Made by a program: the position numbers and the translations under genes. DNA of 64,000 nt, taken from positions 79,170 to 143,169 of the forward strand of contig UCJH01000025.1 in the NCBI GenBank assembly GCA_900472785.1, written 5' to 3'. This document shows, piece after piece, positions 1 to 11,652 of this stretch. A model generated the notes under the pieces. That model saw nothing but the letters and a program-made list of their open reading frames with translations, searched no databases and had not been told where the DNA came from. Each line of letters starts with the position of its first letter. Within the stretch, counting starts at the first letter, position 1. This stretch comes from Hyphomicrobiales bacterium. Its GTDB lineage: Bacteria; Pseudomonadota; Alphaproteobacteria; Rhizobiales; Rhizobiaceae.

Positions 1-626
1 TGGGCGGCGGCACAACGACGATTTCGGTCTTTGCAGAAGGCAAGCTGGTTCATGCCGACGCCGTCTCGCTCGGCGGACACCACGTCACGACCGATCTGGC
101 GCGCGGTCTTTCGACCCGCATCGAGGATGCGGAGCGGCTCAAGGTCGTCCATGGTTCGGCACTGCCGAACAGCACGGACGAGCGCGACATCGTCTCGGTG
201 CCGCCGATCGGCGAGGACGACCGCGACCAGCCGACGCATGTGCCGCGGGCGCTCGTGTCGCGCATCGTGCGCGCCCGCATCGAGGAGACCCTCGAACTCA
301 TTCGCGACCGTATCCAGCGCTCGGGCTTCAGCCCGATCGTCGGCAAGCGGATCGTGCTCACCGGCGGCGCCAGCCAACTGACGGGCCTGCCGGAAGCGGC
401 TCGCCGCATTCTGGCGCGCAACGTTCGCATCGGTCGTCCGCTCGGTGTGTCGGGTCTGCCGGCAGCCGCCAAAGGCCCGGCGTTCTCGACCGCCGTCGGC
501 CTGATGATCTATCCGCAGGTCGCGGAGATGGAAACCCATGCGGCGCAGGGCGGCCTGCTCTCGTCGCTGGCAGGAAACAACAGCCGGATCGCCCGCGTGG
601 GCCAATGGCTGAAGGAAAGTTTTTGA
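1..626 (+). CDS. ftsA: cell division protein FtsA, 3' part (5' end outside window)
   Basis: Partial gene: about 207 C-terminal residues, read in the frame starting at base 3. FtsA is the actin-like ATPase that anchors FtsZ filaments to the inner membrane and recruits later divisome proteins. Visible actin-fold features are a phosphate-binding type GGGTT stretch at the start, LTGGASQL about 85 residues before the end, and the C-terminal amphipathic helix ending GQWLKESF, which corresponds to the FtsA membrane-targeting tail. It lies 112 bases upstream of ftsZ on the same strand, the standard end of the dcw cluster. The assignment rests on family motifs plus synteny. Confidence 0.95.
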   Translation, partial: GGGTTTISVFAEGKLVHADAVSLGGHHVTTDLARGLSTRIEDAERLKVVHGSALPNSTDERDIVSVPPIGEDDRDQPTHVPRALVSRIVRARIEETLELIRDRIQRSGFSPIVGKRIVLTGGASQLTGLPEAARRILARNVRIGRPLGVSGLPAAAKGPAFSTAVGLMIYPQVAEMETHAAQGGLLSSLAGNNSRIARVGQWLKESF

Positions 627-738
627 GCCTTGCAGTCGCGGAAGAACAGGAAACTTTCGCGATTGCTGGAAATTTGAAGAGTTTTAGAGATTTGGCCGGC
701 TCGGCAAGGCGGCCAGAAACCAGGAAGGAACGGGTACT

Positions 739-2502
739 ATGACGATCAACTTGCAAAAGCCGGATATCACCGAGCTGAAGCCGCGCATCACCGTGTTCGG
801 CGTCGGCGGCGGCGGCGGCAACGCTGTCAACAACATGATCACCGCAGGTCTCCAGGGTGTCGACTTCGTCGTCGCCAATACGGACGCCCAGGCGCTGACC
901 ATGACCAAGGCTGAACGGATCATCCAGATGGGTGTCGCCGTAACCGAAGGTCTCGGCGCCGGTTCGCAGCCGGAAGTCGGCCGTGCGGCCGCTGAAGAAT
1001 GCATCGACGAAATTATCGACCACCTGAACGGCACCCACATGTGCTTCGTCACCGCCGGCATGGGGGGCGGTACCGGTACCGGTGCTGCTCCGGTCGTCGC
1101 TCAGGCGGCCCGCAACAAGGGCATCCTGACGGTCGGCGTCGTCACCAAGCCGTTCCATTTCGAAGGCCAGCGCCGCATGCGCCTTGCCGACATGGGCATT
1201 TCCGAACTGCAGAAGTCCGTCGATACCCTGATCGTCATCCCGAACCAGAACCTGTTCCGGATCGCCAACGACAAGACCACGTTCGCCGACGCGTTTGCGA
1301 TGGCCGACCAGGTTCTGTATTCCGGTGTTGCCTGCATCACCGACCTGATGGTCAAGGAAGGTCTGATCAACCTCGACTTCGCGGACGTTCGCTCCGTGAT
1401 GCGCGAAATGGGCCGCGCCATGATGGGCACCGGCGAAGCCTCGGGCGAAGGCCGCGCGATGGCTGCTGCCGAAGCCGCGATTGCCAACCCGCTGCTCGAC
1501 GAAACCTCGATGAAGGGCGCGCAAGGCCTGCTGATCTCGATCACCGGTGGTCGCGACCTGACGCTGTTCGAAGTCGACGAAGCTGCGACCCGCATCCGCG
1601 AGGAAGTGGATCCGGATGCCAACATCATCCTGGGTGCAACCTTCGATGAAGAACTGGAAGGCCTGATCCGCGTGTCGGTCGTCGCCACGGGCATCGACCG
1701 CACAGCCGCGGAGGTGGCCGACAGGAATGCCAGCTTTCGCCCGGTAGCCAAGCCGATCGTTCGTCCGTCCATCGCCATCCCGGCCGCCCAGCCGCAGGCG
1801 GTTGCCGTGCAGCAGCCGGCTCCGGCGCATGTCGCGGTACAGCCGGCTCCGGTTGCACAGCAGCCGGCAAGCCAGCCGGTCGAGCAGAGCGACGCCATCG
1901 CAGAAGCGATCCGTCAGGCAGAACTGGAACGCGAACTGTTCCTGTCGATGCCGCGCGGCGGCGCAACGGCCCCCGTACAGCAGGCGCAGGACGATTTCCG
2001 TCCGCAGAGCAAGCTGTTCGGCGGCGCAGCCCCGGCGGAGCAGCCTGTGGTTAATGTCGCGACGCCGGTCCAGGCTCCTGTCTTCCAGGCGCCGCAGCCC
2101 GTTGTTGCACGTCAGGAGCCCATCGCCCCGGTCGTCCGTCAGCAGGCCGAACAGGTCCGCATGCCGAAGGTGGAAGATTTTCCGCCGCTGGTGAAGGCTG
2201 AGGCCGATCACCGTGCCCAGCCTGCCGCGGTCCCGCAGGAAGAGCGCGGCCCTATGGGTCTTTTGAAGCGGATCACCAATTCGCTCGGCCGTCGCGACGA
2301 GGAAGAACACAATGTAACGGCAGACATGACTGCGGCAGCGCCGAGCGCGGCATCGCAGCAGCGCCGTCCGCTGTCGGCGGAAGCGAGCCTTTATGCGCCG
2401 CGCCGCGGGCAGCTTGACGATCATGGTCGCGTGACCCCGTCGCGCGCCCAGGATGACGATCAGCTCGAAATTCCGGCGTTCCTGCGCCGGCAGTCGAACT
2501 GA
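739..2502 (+). CDS. ftsZ: cell division GTPase FtsZ
   Basis: Bacterial tubulin that polymerises into the Z ring at midcell. The GTPase domain occupies roughly residues 1-320 and shows the glycine-rich loop near residue 25 ([11 protein letters not shown]) and the tubulin signature [11 protein letters not shown] near residue 110. After it comes a Pro/Gln/Ala/Val-rich linker of about 240 residues, much longer than the E. coli linker, and the conserved C-terminal peptide [10 protein letters not shown], which binds FtsA and other partners. The total of 587 residues fits the long FtsZ of Rhizobiales. The ATG is preceded by a good ribosome-binding site (aaggaa). A strong terminator follows at about 2531. 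Confidence 0.98.
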   Translation: MTINLQKPDITELKPRITVFGVGGGGGNAVNNMITAGLQGVDFVVANTDAQALTMTKAERIIQMGVAVTEGLGAGSQPEVGRAAAEECIDEIIDHLNGTHMCFVTAGMGGGTGTGAAPVVAQAARNKGILTVGVVTKPFHFEGQRRMRLADMGISELQKSVDTLIVIPNQNLFRIANDKTTFADAFAMADQVLYSGVACITDLMVKEGLINLDFADVRSVMREMGRAMMGTGEASGEGRAMAAAEAAIANPLLDETSMKGAQGLLISITGGRDLTLFEVDEAATRIREEVDPDANIILGATFDEELEGLIRVSVVATGIDRTAAEVADRNASFRPVAKPIVRPSIAIPAAQPQAVAVQQPAPAHVAVQPAPVAQQPASQPVEQSDAIAEAIRQAELERELFLSMPRGGATAPVQQAQDDFRPQSKLFGGAAPAEQPVVNVATPVQAPVFQAPQPVVARQEPIAPVVRQQAEQVRMPKVEDFPPLVKAEADHRAQPAAVPQEERGPMGLLKRITNSLGRRDEEEHNVTADMTAAAPSAASQQRRPLSAEASLYAPRRGQLDDHGRVTPSRAQDDDQLEIPAFLRRQSN

Positions 2503-2827
2503 TATTTTACCCGCCTTCCACCTTGCCGAAATGCCCGGGCGAAAACCCGGGCATTTTTTTATGTTTGCAAAGGAAAATCCGTGGTTTGCCGGTAATTTTG
2601 TGCAGCGTAACAAAGCGAAAGAAACAGTGATTTGGAATGACAGGCCGCTGCAATTATCTTGAGGCTAGGGACTGACGGGGCAGCATGCGATTCGACACAT
2701 CGCTGACGTTCAAGTTTGGCGGATGACGACCTGATGGTCGCTATCCGGTGGTTGTCTTTGCGCCGCTCGTCAAAGGTCCGGAAAAGATTTGGCAGCATAT
2801 GCCATACTATCGTGAAAGTGAAAGAGC
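2503..2827. other. ftsZ-lpxC intergenic region
   Basis: About 325 bases without a convincing gene. It holds the ftsZ terminator near its start and must carry the lpxC promoter. No clear -35/-10 pair with normal spacing was recognised, and short frames here are shadows. Confidence 0.5.
2531..2560 (+). terminator. rho-independent terminator after ftsZ
   Basis: Perfect 9-bp stem atgcccggg / cccgggcat with a six-base loop, followed immediately by a run of seven T. It lies 28 bases after the ftsZ stop and separates ftsZ from lpxC. Confidence 0.93.
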
Positions 2828-3790
2828 ATGGGACTTGGAGTTGGACTGCTGGGGTTTCAGACCACGATTGCACACGCTGTAACCCTGCGCGGAACGGGCG
2901 TTCATTCCGGCTCAGAAGTTGCGATCACCTTCCATCCGGCCGATGCCGACAGCGGCATCGTCTTCCAGCGGATGGTCGATGAGACCGTGATCAGCGAATA
3001 CAAGGCCGTATCCTCGCAGGTCGGCAACACCGATCTTTGCACCGTTCTCGGCTTTTCGGCGTCCACCTCGATCGCCACCATCGAACATGTCATGGCTGCG
3101 ATCTACGCGCTTGGCCTCGACAACCTACTGATCGAAGTGCACGGCGCGGAAATGCCGATCATGGACGGAAGCTCCGCCCCTTTCATCGAGGCGATCGAGC
3201 AGACCGGCATCAAGGCACTGGCCGTCAAGCGCCGTTATATCCGCATCATCAAGCCGGTCCGGATCGAATCGGGTGCCTCCTGGTCGGAGTTCGTTCCATA
3301 TGACGGCATGCGTTTCGAGGTGGAGATCGATTTCGATTGCCCGCTGATCGGACGCCAGTCCTGGAAGGGCGACATGACCCCGTCCGTTTTCAAGACGGAA
3401 CTGTCGCGCGCCCGCACCTTCGGTTTCATGCGCGATGTCGAGCGTCTTTGGGCGTCCGGGCATGCGCTGGGCTCGTCGCTCGAAAATTCCGTCGTGATCT
3501 CCGATGACAACACGGTCATCAATGTCGAAGGACTGCGTTACGCCAAGGACGAATTCGTCCGTCACAAGACGCTCGATGCCGTCGGCGATCTGGCTTTGGC
3601 TGGTGCGCCCTTTATCGGCTGCTATCGTTCCTATCGCGGCGGCCACAAGATGAACTCCCATGCGCTGAAGGCGCTTTTGAGCGATCGCAGCGCCTATGAG
3701 GTCGTCGAAACCGCGACCCCGCGCCAGCGGGTGGCTGCGCGCGACGTCGTTGCCATTCACGCGCCGGAATTCGCGCCTTGGTCGGCATGA
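2828..3790 (+). CDS. lpxC: UDP-3-O-acyl-N-acetylglucosamine deacetylase LpxC
   Basis: Zinc-dependent deacetylase catalysing the committed step of lipid A synthesis in the cytoplasm. Zinc ligands and catalytic residues are visible: His in TIEHVMAA (about residue 80), HKTLDAVGDLALAG (His and Asp, about residue 240) and His in GGHKMNSHALKAL (about residue 270). The length of 320 is normal for the rhizobial form, slightly longer than E. coli LpxC. It starts with ATG and has its own terminator at 3819, so it seems to be transcribed alone despite its place after ftsZ. Confidence 0.97.
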   Translation: MGLGVGLLGFQTTIAHAVTLRGTGVHSGSEVAITFHPADADSGIVFQRMVDETVISEYKAVSSQVGNTDLCTVLGFSASTSIATIEHVMAAIYALGLDNLLIEVHGAEMPIMDGSSAPFIEAIEQTGIKALAVKRRYIRIIKPVRIESGASWSEFVPYDGMRFEVEIDFDCPLIGRQSWKGDMTPSVFKTELSRARTFGFMRDVERLWASGHALGSSLENSVVISDDNTVINVEGLRYAKDEFVRHKTLDAVGDLALAGAPFIGCYRSYRGGHKMNSHALKALLSDRSAYEVVETATPRQRVAARDVVAIHAPEFAPWSA

Positions 3791-3818
3791 AGCTGTTTGC
3801 GCAGTGTTTTATGGAAGG

Positions 3819-3843
3819 AGCCGGCCTTTGGGCCGGCTTTTTC
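3819..3843 (+). terminator. rho-independent terminator after lpxC
   Basis: Perfect stem agccggcc / ggccggct with loop tttg, followed by a T-run. It sits 29 bases after the lpxC stop. Confidence 0.93.
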
Positions 3844-3968
3844 ATGATGTGCCTGCCACAAAATTGCGTTAATCCGTCCGCATGACGTTGCGGTCTTGTT
3901 GCATCTTGCACTAAAACGCGGTTGATAGGCGGCGGTAGCTTTACGGCCGCACGATTTGGGATTGTCTT

Positions 3969-4835
3969 ATGGTATTTGCAGGTTCCGTCGATATGAAGAA
4001 AACAGCGCGCGTTGTTTTGGTTGCGTTCGCTGCCTGCGCGGCAAGCGTGCTTGTTACCGGTTGCCAGAACGATCCGGACATCGACATCACCAAGCTGACG
4101 GCAGAGACCGATCCGCCGGAGGTCCTCTACAATCAGGGCCTCGCCAACCTGAGCGCCGGCAAGGCGACGGAGGCCGGCCGCAAGTTCGAAGCGATCGACA
4201 AGCAGCATCCCTTCTCCGAATATGCCCGCAAGGCGCTCGTCATGAATGCCTTCGTGACCTACCGCCAAGGCCAGTATGCCGAGGCGATCACGGCCGCGAG
4301 CCGTTACCTCAATCTCTATCCGCAGTCGGAAGACGCGGCCTATGCGCAATACATCATCGGTCTTGCCTATTCCCGCCAGATCCCGGGCGTGACGCAGGAC
4401 CAGCGCACGGCGCTGAAGACCATCGAGGCGATGCAGATCGTCGTCGATAAATATCCCGATTCGGAATATGTCGAGGATGCGCAGGCCAAGATCCGCTTTG
4501 CCCGCGACCAACTGTCCGGCAAGGAAATGCAGGTCGGCCGCTACTATCTGGAGCGCAAGGAATACCTGGCAGCGCTGACGCGCTTCCGCACGGTGGTCGA
4601 GACCTATCCCAACACCAATCAGGTCGAGGAAGCGCTCGCACGCCTCGTCGAAACCTACTATGCCATGGGTATCGTCAGCGAGGCGCAGACAGCTGCCGCC
4701 GTGCTGGGGCACAACTATCCGGACAGCGAATGGTACGCCGACAGCTACAAGCTTCTGCAGACCGGTGGCCTGGAACCGCGTGAAAACAACGGCTCCTGGA
4801 TTTCGCGTGCCGGCAAGAAGCTGTTGGGCGTCTGA
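3969..4835 (+). CDS. bamD: outer membrane assembly lipoprotein BamD (ComL)
   Basis: TPR-type lipoprotein of the BAM complex, which folds beta-barrel proteins into the outer membrane. A signal peptide ends in the lipobox LVTGC, followed by TPR-like helical pairs ([36 protein letters not shown] and later repeats). The start is uncertain: the frame opens at ATG 3969, but the ATG at 3993 (MKKTARVV) gives a more typical lipoprotein signal peptide. The next gene, recN, begins 20 bases downstream on the same strand, so the two are probably co-transcribed, an arrangement common in alphaproteobacteria. Confidence 0.94.
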   Translation: MVFAGSVDMKKTARVVLVAFAACAASVLVTGCQNDPDIDITKLTAETDPPEVLYNQGLANLSAGKATEAGRKFEAIDKQHPFSEYARKALVMNAFVTYRQGQYAEAITAASRYLNLYPQSEDAAYAQYIIGLAYSRQIPGVTQDQRTALKTIEAMQIVVDKYPDSEYVEDAQAKIRFARDQLSGKEMQVGRYYLERKEYLAALTRFRTVVETYPNTNQVEEALARLVETYYAMGIVSEAQTAAAVLGHNYPDSEWYADSYKLLQTGGLEPRENNGSWISRAGKKLLGV

Positions 4836-4855
4836 CCTCAAGAGATTAAGAACGC

Positions 4856-6529
4856 ATGCTGGCACAGCTCTCGATCCGCGATATCGTCCTGATCGAACGG
4901 CTTGATCTTTCCTTCGATGCCGGTCTCTCGGTGCTGACCGGCGAAACCGGCGCCGGCAAGTCCATCCTGCTTGACAGCCTGTCGCTGGCGCTCGGCGGCC
5001 GTGGTGATGGCTCGCTGGTGCGTCACGGCTCCGACAAGGGCCAGGTGACGGCGGTCTTCGACGTGCCGATGATCCATGCCGCGCGGCTTCTGGTTCGCGA
5101 AAACGGCATCGATGATGACGGCGAGCTGATTTTTCGGCGTGTCCAGTCTGCCGATGGCCGCACCCGCGCCTATATCAACGATCAGCCCGTTTCCGTGCAG
5201 TTGATGCGCCAGGCCGGCCAGCTGCTGGTGGAAATCCATGGCCAGCATGACGATCGGGCGCTCGTCGATACCGACGCGCACCGTACGCTGCTTGATGCTT
5301 TTGGCGGGCTGACGGAGGAAGCGCTTGCCGTCGGCGGTCTTTACCGCACATGGCGCGATGCCGAGCGCACACTGAAGAAGCACCGCGAGAAAGTCGAGGC
5401 CGCCGCCCGCGAGGCCGACTATTTGCGTTCCTCCGTCGAGGAGCTGGAAGTGCTGTCGCCGCAGGATGGCGAGGAGGACGATCTGGCCGAGCGGCGTTCG
5501 CGCATGATGAAGGCCGAGCGCATTGCGGTCGATATCAACGAGGCCAGCGAGTTCCTCAACGGAAATGCGTCGCCCGTGCCGTTGATCGCATCGCTGGTTC
5601 GCCGGCTCGAGCGCAAGAGCCATGAAGCGCCTGGGCTGCTTGAGGAAACCGTCGAGCGGCTGGATACGGCGCTCAACCACCTGTCCGATGCGCAAATGGC
5701 CGTGGAGGCCGCCCTGCGCAAGACGGAATATGATCCGAAGGAGCTGGAGCGCGTCGAGGAGCGGTTGTTCGCGCTGCGCGCCGCTGCCCGCAAATATTCG
5801 GTTCCGGTCACCGAACTTCCGGCCTTGGCCGTGCGCATGATTTCGGATCTGGCTGATCTCGATGCCGGCGAGGAGAAGCTGAAGCAATTGCAGCAGCAAC
5901 TGGGCTTGGCCAAGGCTGCCTTCGATGCTGCGGCCTCCAGCCTGTCTGCCAAGCGCCATCACACGGCCGACGCCCTATCCCAAGCCGTCATGGCCGAACT
6001 ACCGGCGCTGAAGCTGGAGCGTGCCCGTTTTATGGCGGAAGTCTCGACAGGGCCGGATGCGGCAAGCGTCGATGGTATCGATGTCGTCGAGTTCCATGTC
6101 CAGACAAACCCGGGCACGCGGCCCGGGCCGATCATGAAGGTGGCGTCGGGCGGCGAATTGTCCCGTTTTCTTCTGGCGCTCAAGGTGGCGCTGGCCGACC
6201 GCGGATCGGCGCCGACGCTCGTTTTCGACGAAATCGACACAGGCGTCGGCGGCGCGGTTGCGGATGCGATCGGCCAGCGGCTGAAGCGGCTGTCCGCCAC
6301 CGTTCAGGTGCTGTCCGTCACCCACGCCCCGCAGGTCGCGGCCCGCGCCGCCACCCATCTCCTGATATCCAAGGGACCATCGGCGGAAAAATCCGAGACC
6401 ATCTCCACCCGTGTCGCCCGCATGGACGACAAGGCCCGCACGGAAGAAATCGCCCGCATGCTGGCCGGCGCTTCGGTAACGGAAGAGGCGAGGGCGGCGG
6501 CGGCACGGCTGCTGGCGGGGAACAGCTAA
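4856..6529 (+). CDS. recN: DNA repair protein RecN
   Basis: SMC-like ATPase of double-strand break repair. The N-terminal Walker A is GETGAGKS (about residue 30). A long charged helical middle (about residues 160-370) forms the coiled-coil arms. The C-terminal half carries the ABC signature SGGELSRFLLALK and Walker B TLVFDEIDTGVGG, then a His switch region (SVTHAPQVAA). The length of 557 matches the family. It starts with ATG and is closely linked behind bamD; ligA follows after about 118 bases. Confidence 0.97.
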   Translation: MLAQLSIRDIVLIERLDLSFDAGLSVLTGETGAGKSILLDSLSLALGGRGDGSLVRHGSDKGQVTAVFDVPMIHAARLLVRENGIDDDGELIFRRVQSADGRTRAYINDQPVSVQLMRQAGQLLVEIHGQHDDRALVDTDAHRTLLDAFGGLTEEALAVGGLYRTWRDAERTLKKHREKVEAAAREADYLRSSVEELEVLSPQDGEEDDLAERRSRMMKAERIAVDINEASEFLNGNASPVPLIASLVRRLERKSHEAPGLLEETVERLDTALNHLSDAQMAVEAALRKTEYDPKELERVEERLFALRAAARKYSVPVTELPALAVRMISDLADLDAGEEKLKQLQQQLGLAKAAFDAAASSLSAKRHHTADALSQAVMAELPALKLERARFMAEVSTGPDAASVDGIDVVEFHVQTNPGTRPGPIMKVASGGELSRFLLALKVALADRGSAPTLVFDEIDTGVGGAVADAIGQRLKRLSATVQVLSVTHAPQVAARAATHLLISKGPSAEKSETISTRVARMDDKARTEEIARMLAGASVTEEARAAAARLLAGNS

Positions 6530-6566
6530 GACAAGCGGCCATGCTGATTCTTGAAAAGGTGAATGA

Positions 6567-8807
<2,241 letters not shown>

Positions 8808-8856
8808 TCGCATTTCTTCGCGGCCTGAGCACTTTTCCTGATGCTCCGTCTCGTTT

Positions 8857-8891
8857 ATGACACCCGGAGATTTATGACAGTTTCGTGACAA
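8857..8891 (-). promoter_or_regulatory. Pho box (PhoB-binding site) before the DUF47-pit operon
   Basis: On the minus strand the sequence reads ttgtcac-N4-ctgtcat, two heptamers with the 11-bp period of a PhoB box, and a third half-site gtgtcat further on. On the plus strand these are gtgacaa (8885), atgacag (8874) and atgacac (8857). The box ends about 24 bases before the chosen start of the DUF47 gene, which suits repression. In Sinorhizobium meliloti the orfA-pit operon is known to be negatively controlled by PhoB; applying that here is inference from the site and gene order. Confidence 0.7.
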
Positions 8892-8914
8892 TGGCGAAAA
8901 CGGGTGGGTGTTCA

Positions 8915-9559
8915 ATGCTGGGTTGGTTTCGCAAGCTCTTGCCGCGGGAAGACAAGTTCTTCGAGCTTTTCGAGGCGCATTCGCAAACAGTGCTCGCCGC
9001 CGCAGAGGCCCTCAAAGCGCTTCTTTCCGGCGAAGGCGATGCCGAGGACAATTGCAACCGGATCGTCGTGCTGGAGGACAAGGCTGACAACATTACGCGC
9101 GATGTCATGCTTGCTGTCCGCCGCAGCTTCATCACGCCGTTCGACCGTGGCGATATCAAGGATCTGATCCAGTCGATGGACGATGCCATCGACATGATGC
9201 ACAAGACGGTCAAGACGATCCGGCTCTATGAGCAGAAGACCTTCGATCCCGGCATGCGCGAAATGGGTGTCCTCGTGGTCGAGGCTGCCCGGCTGATTTC
9301 GGAAGCCATCCCGTTGCTCGACAAGGTCAATGCCAATTCGACGCGTCTTAATGCGATCGCCGAAGAGGTGACCCGGGTCGAGGGCCGGTCGGACGAACTG
9401 CATGATGCTGGCCTGAAGGACCTGTTCAAGCGCCATGGCGCTTCGAACCCCATGGCATACATCATCGGCAGCGAGATCTATGGAGAACTGGAGAAAGTCG
9501 TTGACCGATTCGAGGACGTGGCCAATGAGATCAGCGGCATCGTGATCGAGAACGTCTGA
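8915..9559 (+). CDS. DUF47 / PhoU-like phosphate transport accessory protein
   Basis: Helical PhoU-like protein that accompanies PiT transporters and modulates their activity (the orfA of the rhizobial orfA-pit operon). It starts WFRKLLPREDKFFELFEAH and continues with long amphipathic helices, with family motifs such as LEDKADNITRDV and PFDRGDIKDLIQSMDDAIDMM, where acidic residues suit metal binding. The ATG at 8915 gives the normal family N-terminus; in-frame upstream starts at 8885 (GTG) and 8891 (ATG) would run into the Pho box. The stop overlaps the pit start (TGATG), so translation is probably coupled. Confidence 0.93.
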   Translation: MLGWFRKLLPREDKFFELFEAHSQTVLAAAEALKALLSGEGDAEDNCNRIVVLEDKADNITRDVMLAVRRSFITPFDRGDIKDLIQSMDDAIDMMHKTVKTIRLYEQKTFDPGMREMGVLVVEAARLISEAIPLLDKVNANSTRLNAIAEEVTRVEGRSDELHDAGLKDLFKRHGASNPMAYIIGSEIYGELEKVVDRFEDVANEISGIVIENV

Positions 9560-10560
9560 TGGAGGCCACGCTCGCCTTACCGCTGCTGATCGGTCTCATC
9601 GGCTTCGCGCTGTTTTTCGATTTCCTGAACGGCCTGCACGACGCCGCAAATTCGATTGCTACGATCGTGTCGACGCGCGTGCTCAGACCGCAATACGCGG
9701 TCATGTGGGCGGCCTTCTTCAATTTCATCGCTTTCCTGTTTTTCGGCCTGCACGTCGCAGAAACCTTGGGAAAGGGCATCATTGATCCGTCCATCGTCAC
9801 GCCGCAGGTGATCTTCGCTGCCCTGATGGGCGCGATTATCTGGAACATCGTCACCTGGATTTACGGCATTCCGTCGAGCTCGTCGCATGCGCTGGTCGGC
9901 GGTCTTGTGGGGGCGGGTCTTGCCAGCACCGGTGGTGATGCGGTGGTGCTCAGCGGCCTTGTGAAGACGGTTGCCGCCATTTTCATGTCGCCGATGATCG
10001 GCTTCCTGCTGGCGCTTATCCTGGTTCTGATCGTTTCCTGGCTATTCGTGCGCCAGACCCCGTTCGCCGTCGACAAGACCTTCCGCATCATGCAGTTCGT
10101 CTCCGCGTCGCTCTACTCGCTCGGCCATGGCGGCAATGACGCGCAGAAGACCATGGGCATCATCGCCGTTCTTTTGTTCAGCCAAGGCTATCTCGGGCCG
10201 GAATTCAGCGTGCCGTTCTGGGTGGTCATCAGCTGCCAGTCGGCGATGGCGCTCGGAACGCTGTTCGGCGGCTGGCGCATCGTGCATACGATGGGCTCGA
10301 AGATCACGCGCCTCAATCCGATGCAGGGCTTTTGCGCCGAAACCGGCGGAGCGATCACGCTGTTTGCCGCGACCTGGCTCGGCATTCCCGTTTCGACCAC
10401 CCATACGATCACGGGCGCGATCGTCGGCGTCGGTGCCGCGCGGCGCGTCTCGGCCGTGCGCTGGGGGCTGGCCGGCAACATCGTTATCGCCTGGATCATC
10501 ACGCTCCCGGCCGCAGCCCTTATATCGGCGCTCACCTTCTTCCTTACCGGCTTTTTGTAA
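9559..10560 (+). CDS. pit: low-affinity inorganic phosphate transporter (PiT family)
   Basis: Cation-coupled phosphate permease of the inner membrane. The two inverted PiT signatures are both present: DFLNGLHDAANSIAT near residue 22 and LGHGGNDAQKTMGI near residue 190. Many hydrophobic segments are visible across 333 residues. It overlaps the DUF47 gene by one base and shares its Pho box control region. In rhizobia this is the uptake route used when phosphate is plentiful. Confidence 0.96.
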   Translation: MEATLALPLLIGLIGFALFFDFLNGLHDAANSIATIVSTRVLRPQYAVMWAAFFNFIAFLFFGLHVAETLGKGIIDPSIVTPQVIFAALMGAIIWNIVTWIYGIPSSSSHALVGGLVGAGLASTGGDAVVLSGLVKTVAAIFMSPMIGFLLALILVLIVSWLFVRQTPFAVDKTFRIMQFVSASLYSLGHGGNDAQKTMGIIAVLLFSQGYLGPEFSVPFWVVISCQSAMALGTLFGGWRIVHTMGSKITRLNPMQGFCAETGGAITLFAATWLGIPVSTTHTITGAIVGVGAARRVSAVRWGLAGNIVIAWIITLPAAALISALTFFLTGFL

Positions 10561-10753
10561 ATTCCAAAGATCCGGCGGCTTGAACGACAGACTGACTCAA
10601 CGGCAGGCCTGTGCCTGTCGTTACGGCCGCAGGGCCACGCCTGCATCCTCGATCGCGATAGATTGGCCGCGACATCCGGCACCAAATAGTGCCAGTATGG
10701 CGATAGGCGGACGAAGAGCCGCCGGAGAATCGAACCGGAGGAACACGCAAGCG

Positions 10754-11482
10754 ATGAAACTGGCTACTCTCAAAGACTCGACCCGCGATGGAAAACTCGT
10801 CGTCGTCTCCAAGGATCTCACCCGGTGCTCCGAAGTCGGCCATATCGCCCGCACGCTGCAGGCTGCGCTGGACGATTGGGCGCATGTTTCGCCGCGCCTC
10901 GAACGGGTCGCGCTCGGCCTGGAAACCGGTTCGCAACCGACGATGCGTTTCCACGAGCATGACGCGGCCTCGCCGCTGCCGCGCGCCTTTTCATGGACGG
11001 GCGGTGCCGGATTCTTCGACGGCCCGCGTGATTCCGTTCATGTCACAGGTCAGACGTCGCTGAGTTCGGCCGTGCAGGCGGCGGTGATCGTCGATGATAC
11101 GGAGGCAGGCTCGAAGGGCGGTGGCATCGTCCTCGTCATGCTGGCGCATAGCGTCCTTAGCGATGGATCTCCGATCGCCACGACGTTCTCGCCGGTCGCG
11201 GTCACGCCCGATGAAATTGAAGGCTGGGACAATGGCAATGCCGTCCTGCCGGTGATCGTCGGCCGCAACGGCAAGGCAGCCAAGACGACGGAGACCGTTG
11301 ATTTCAACAGCGTCGTGACCACCGCGGCTGGCGTGCGCGCTCTGGGCGCCGGCAGTGTTTTAGCGGCGGACACGGGAGCTGCAACCGCTGTTGCTGCGGG
11401 CGATGTCGTGCGCGTCGAAGTGAACGACCGCACCGGCCACAGCATTTTTGGGGCCATCGAGCAGACGGTCCAGGCCGGATAG
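10754..11482 (+). CDS. short FAH-like protein, probable pseudoenzyme
   Basis: The N-terminus (MKLATLKDSTRDGKLVVVSK) and C-terminus (GHSIFGAIEQTV) match fumarylacetoacetate hydrolase-family proteins, as do SPLPRAF, TFSPVAVTPDEI and GAGSVLA in the right order. The protein has only 242 residues against about 330 in related full-length members; segments are missing after SPLPRAF and near the C-terminal third. The position that normally holds the metal-binding Glu-x-Glu reads SSAVQAAVIVDD, and the later Asp ligand region reads VMLAHSVLSDG, so the metal site appears lost. The frame is open, with ATG at 10754. It lies between pit and panC; no specific role can be given. Confidence 0.8.
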   Translation: MKLATLKDSTRDGKLVVVSKDLTRCSEVGHIARTLQAALDDWAHVSPRLERVALGLETGSQPTMRFHEHDAASPLPRAFSWTGGAGFFDGPRDSVHVTGQTSLSSAVQAAVIVDDTEAGSKGGGIVLVMLAHSVLSDGSPIATTFSPVAVTPDEIEGWDNGNAVLPVIVGRNGKAAKTTETVDFNSVVTTAAGVRALGAGSVLAADTGAATAVAAGDVVRVEVNDRTGHSIFGAIEQTVQAG

Positions 11483-11652
11483 CCGCGAAAGCGGTTTCCC
11501 TTTGTTCATCGTTGCGGGCAATTCTTGAATTGTCTTTTTGCACTGCACACGTTAGGGAAACCGCGCTGGCTTCCGCTCGGGAATGCAGGGAGCCAGTCTG
11601 AAAGCCTGCCGCCGTCGAACGGCGACAGGCCGTGCGGATTGGAGGGTCCGAT

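Noticed and set aside
358-2613. 751-residue open frame on the minus strand
   Set aside because: Antisense shadow of ftsA/ftsZ; composition is Arg/Gly/Asp-rich with no domain, and ftsZ on the plus strand is certain.
3612-4865. 417-residue minus-strand frame over lpxC/bamD
   Set aside because: Shadow of two real plus-strand genes, no recognisable motif.
10599-10622. Inverted repeat after pit as terminator
   Set aside because: 10-bp stem aacggcaggc / gcctgtcgtt with one wobble but no T-run; not strong enough to call.
10127-10753. In-frame 5' extension of the FAH-like gene
   Set aside because: It runs through pit in another frame with Arg/Ser-rich nonsense sequence; the protein starts at ATG 10754.
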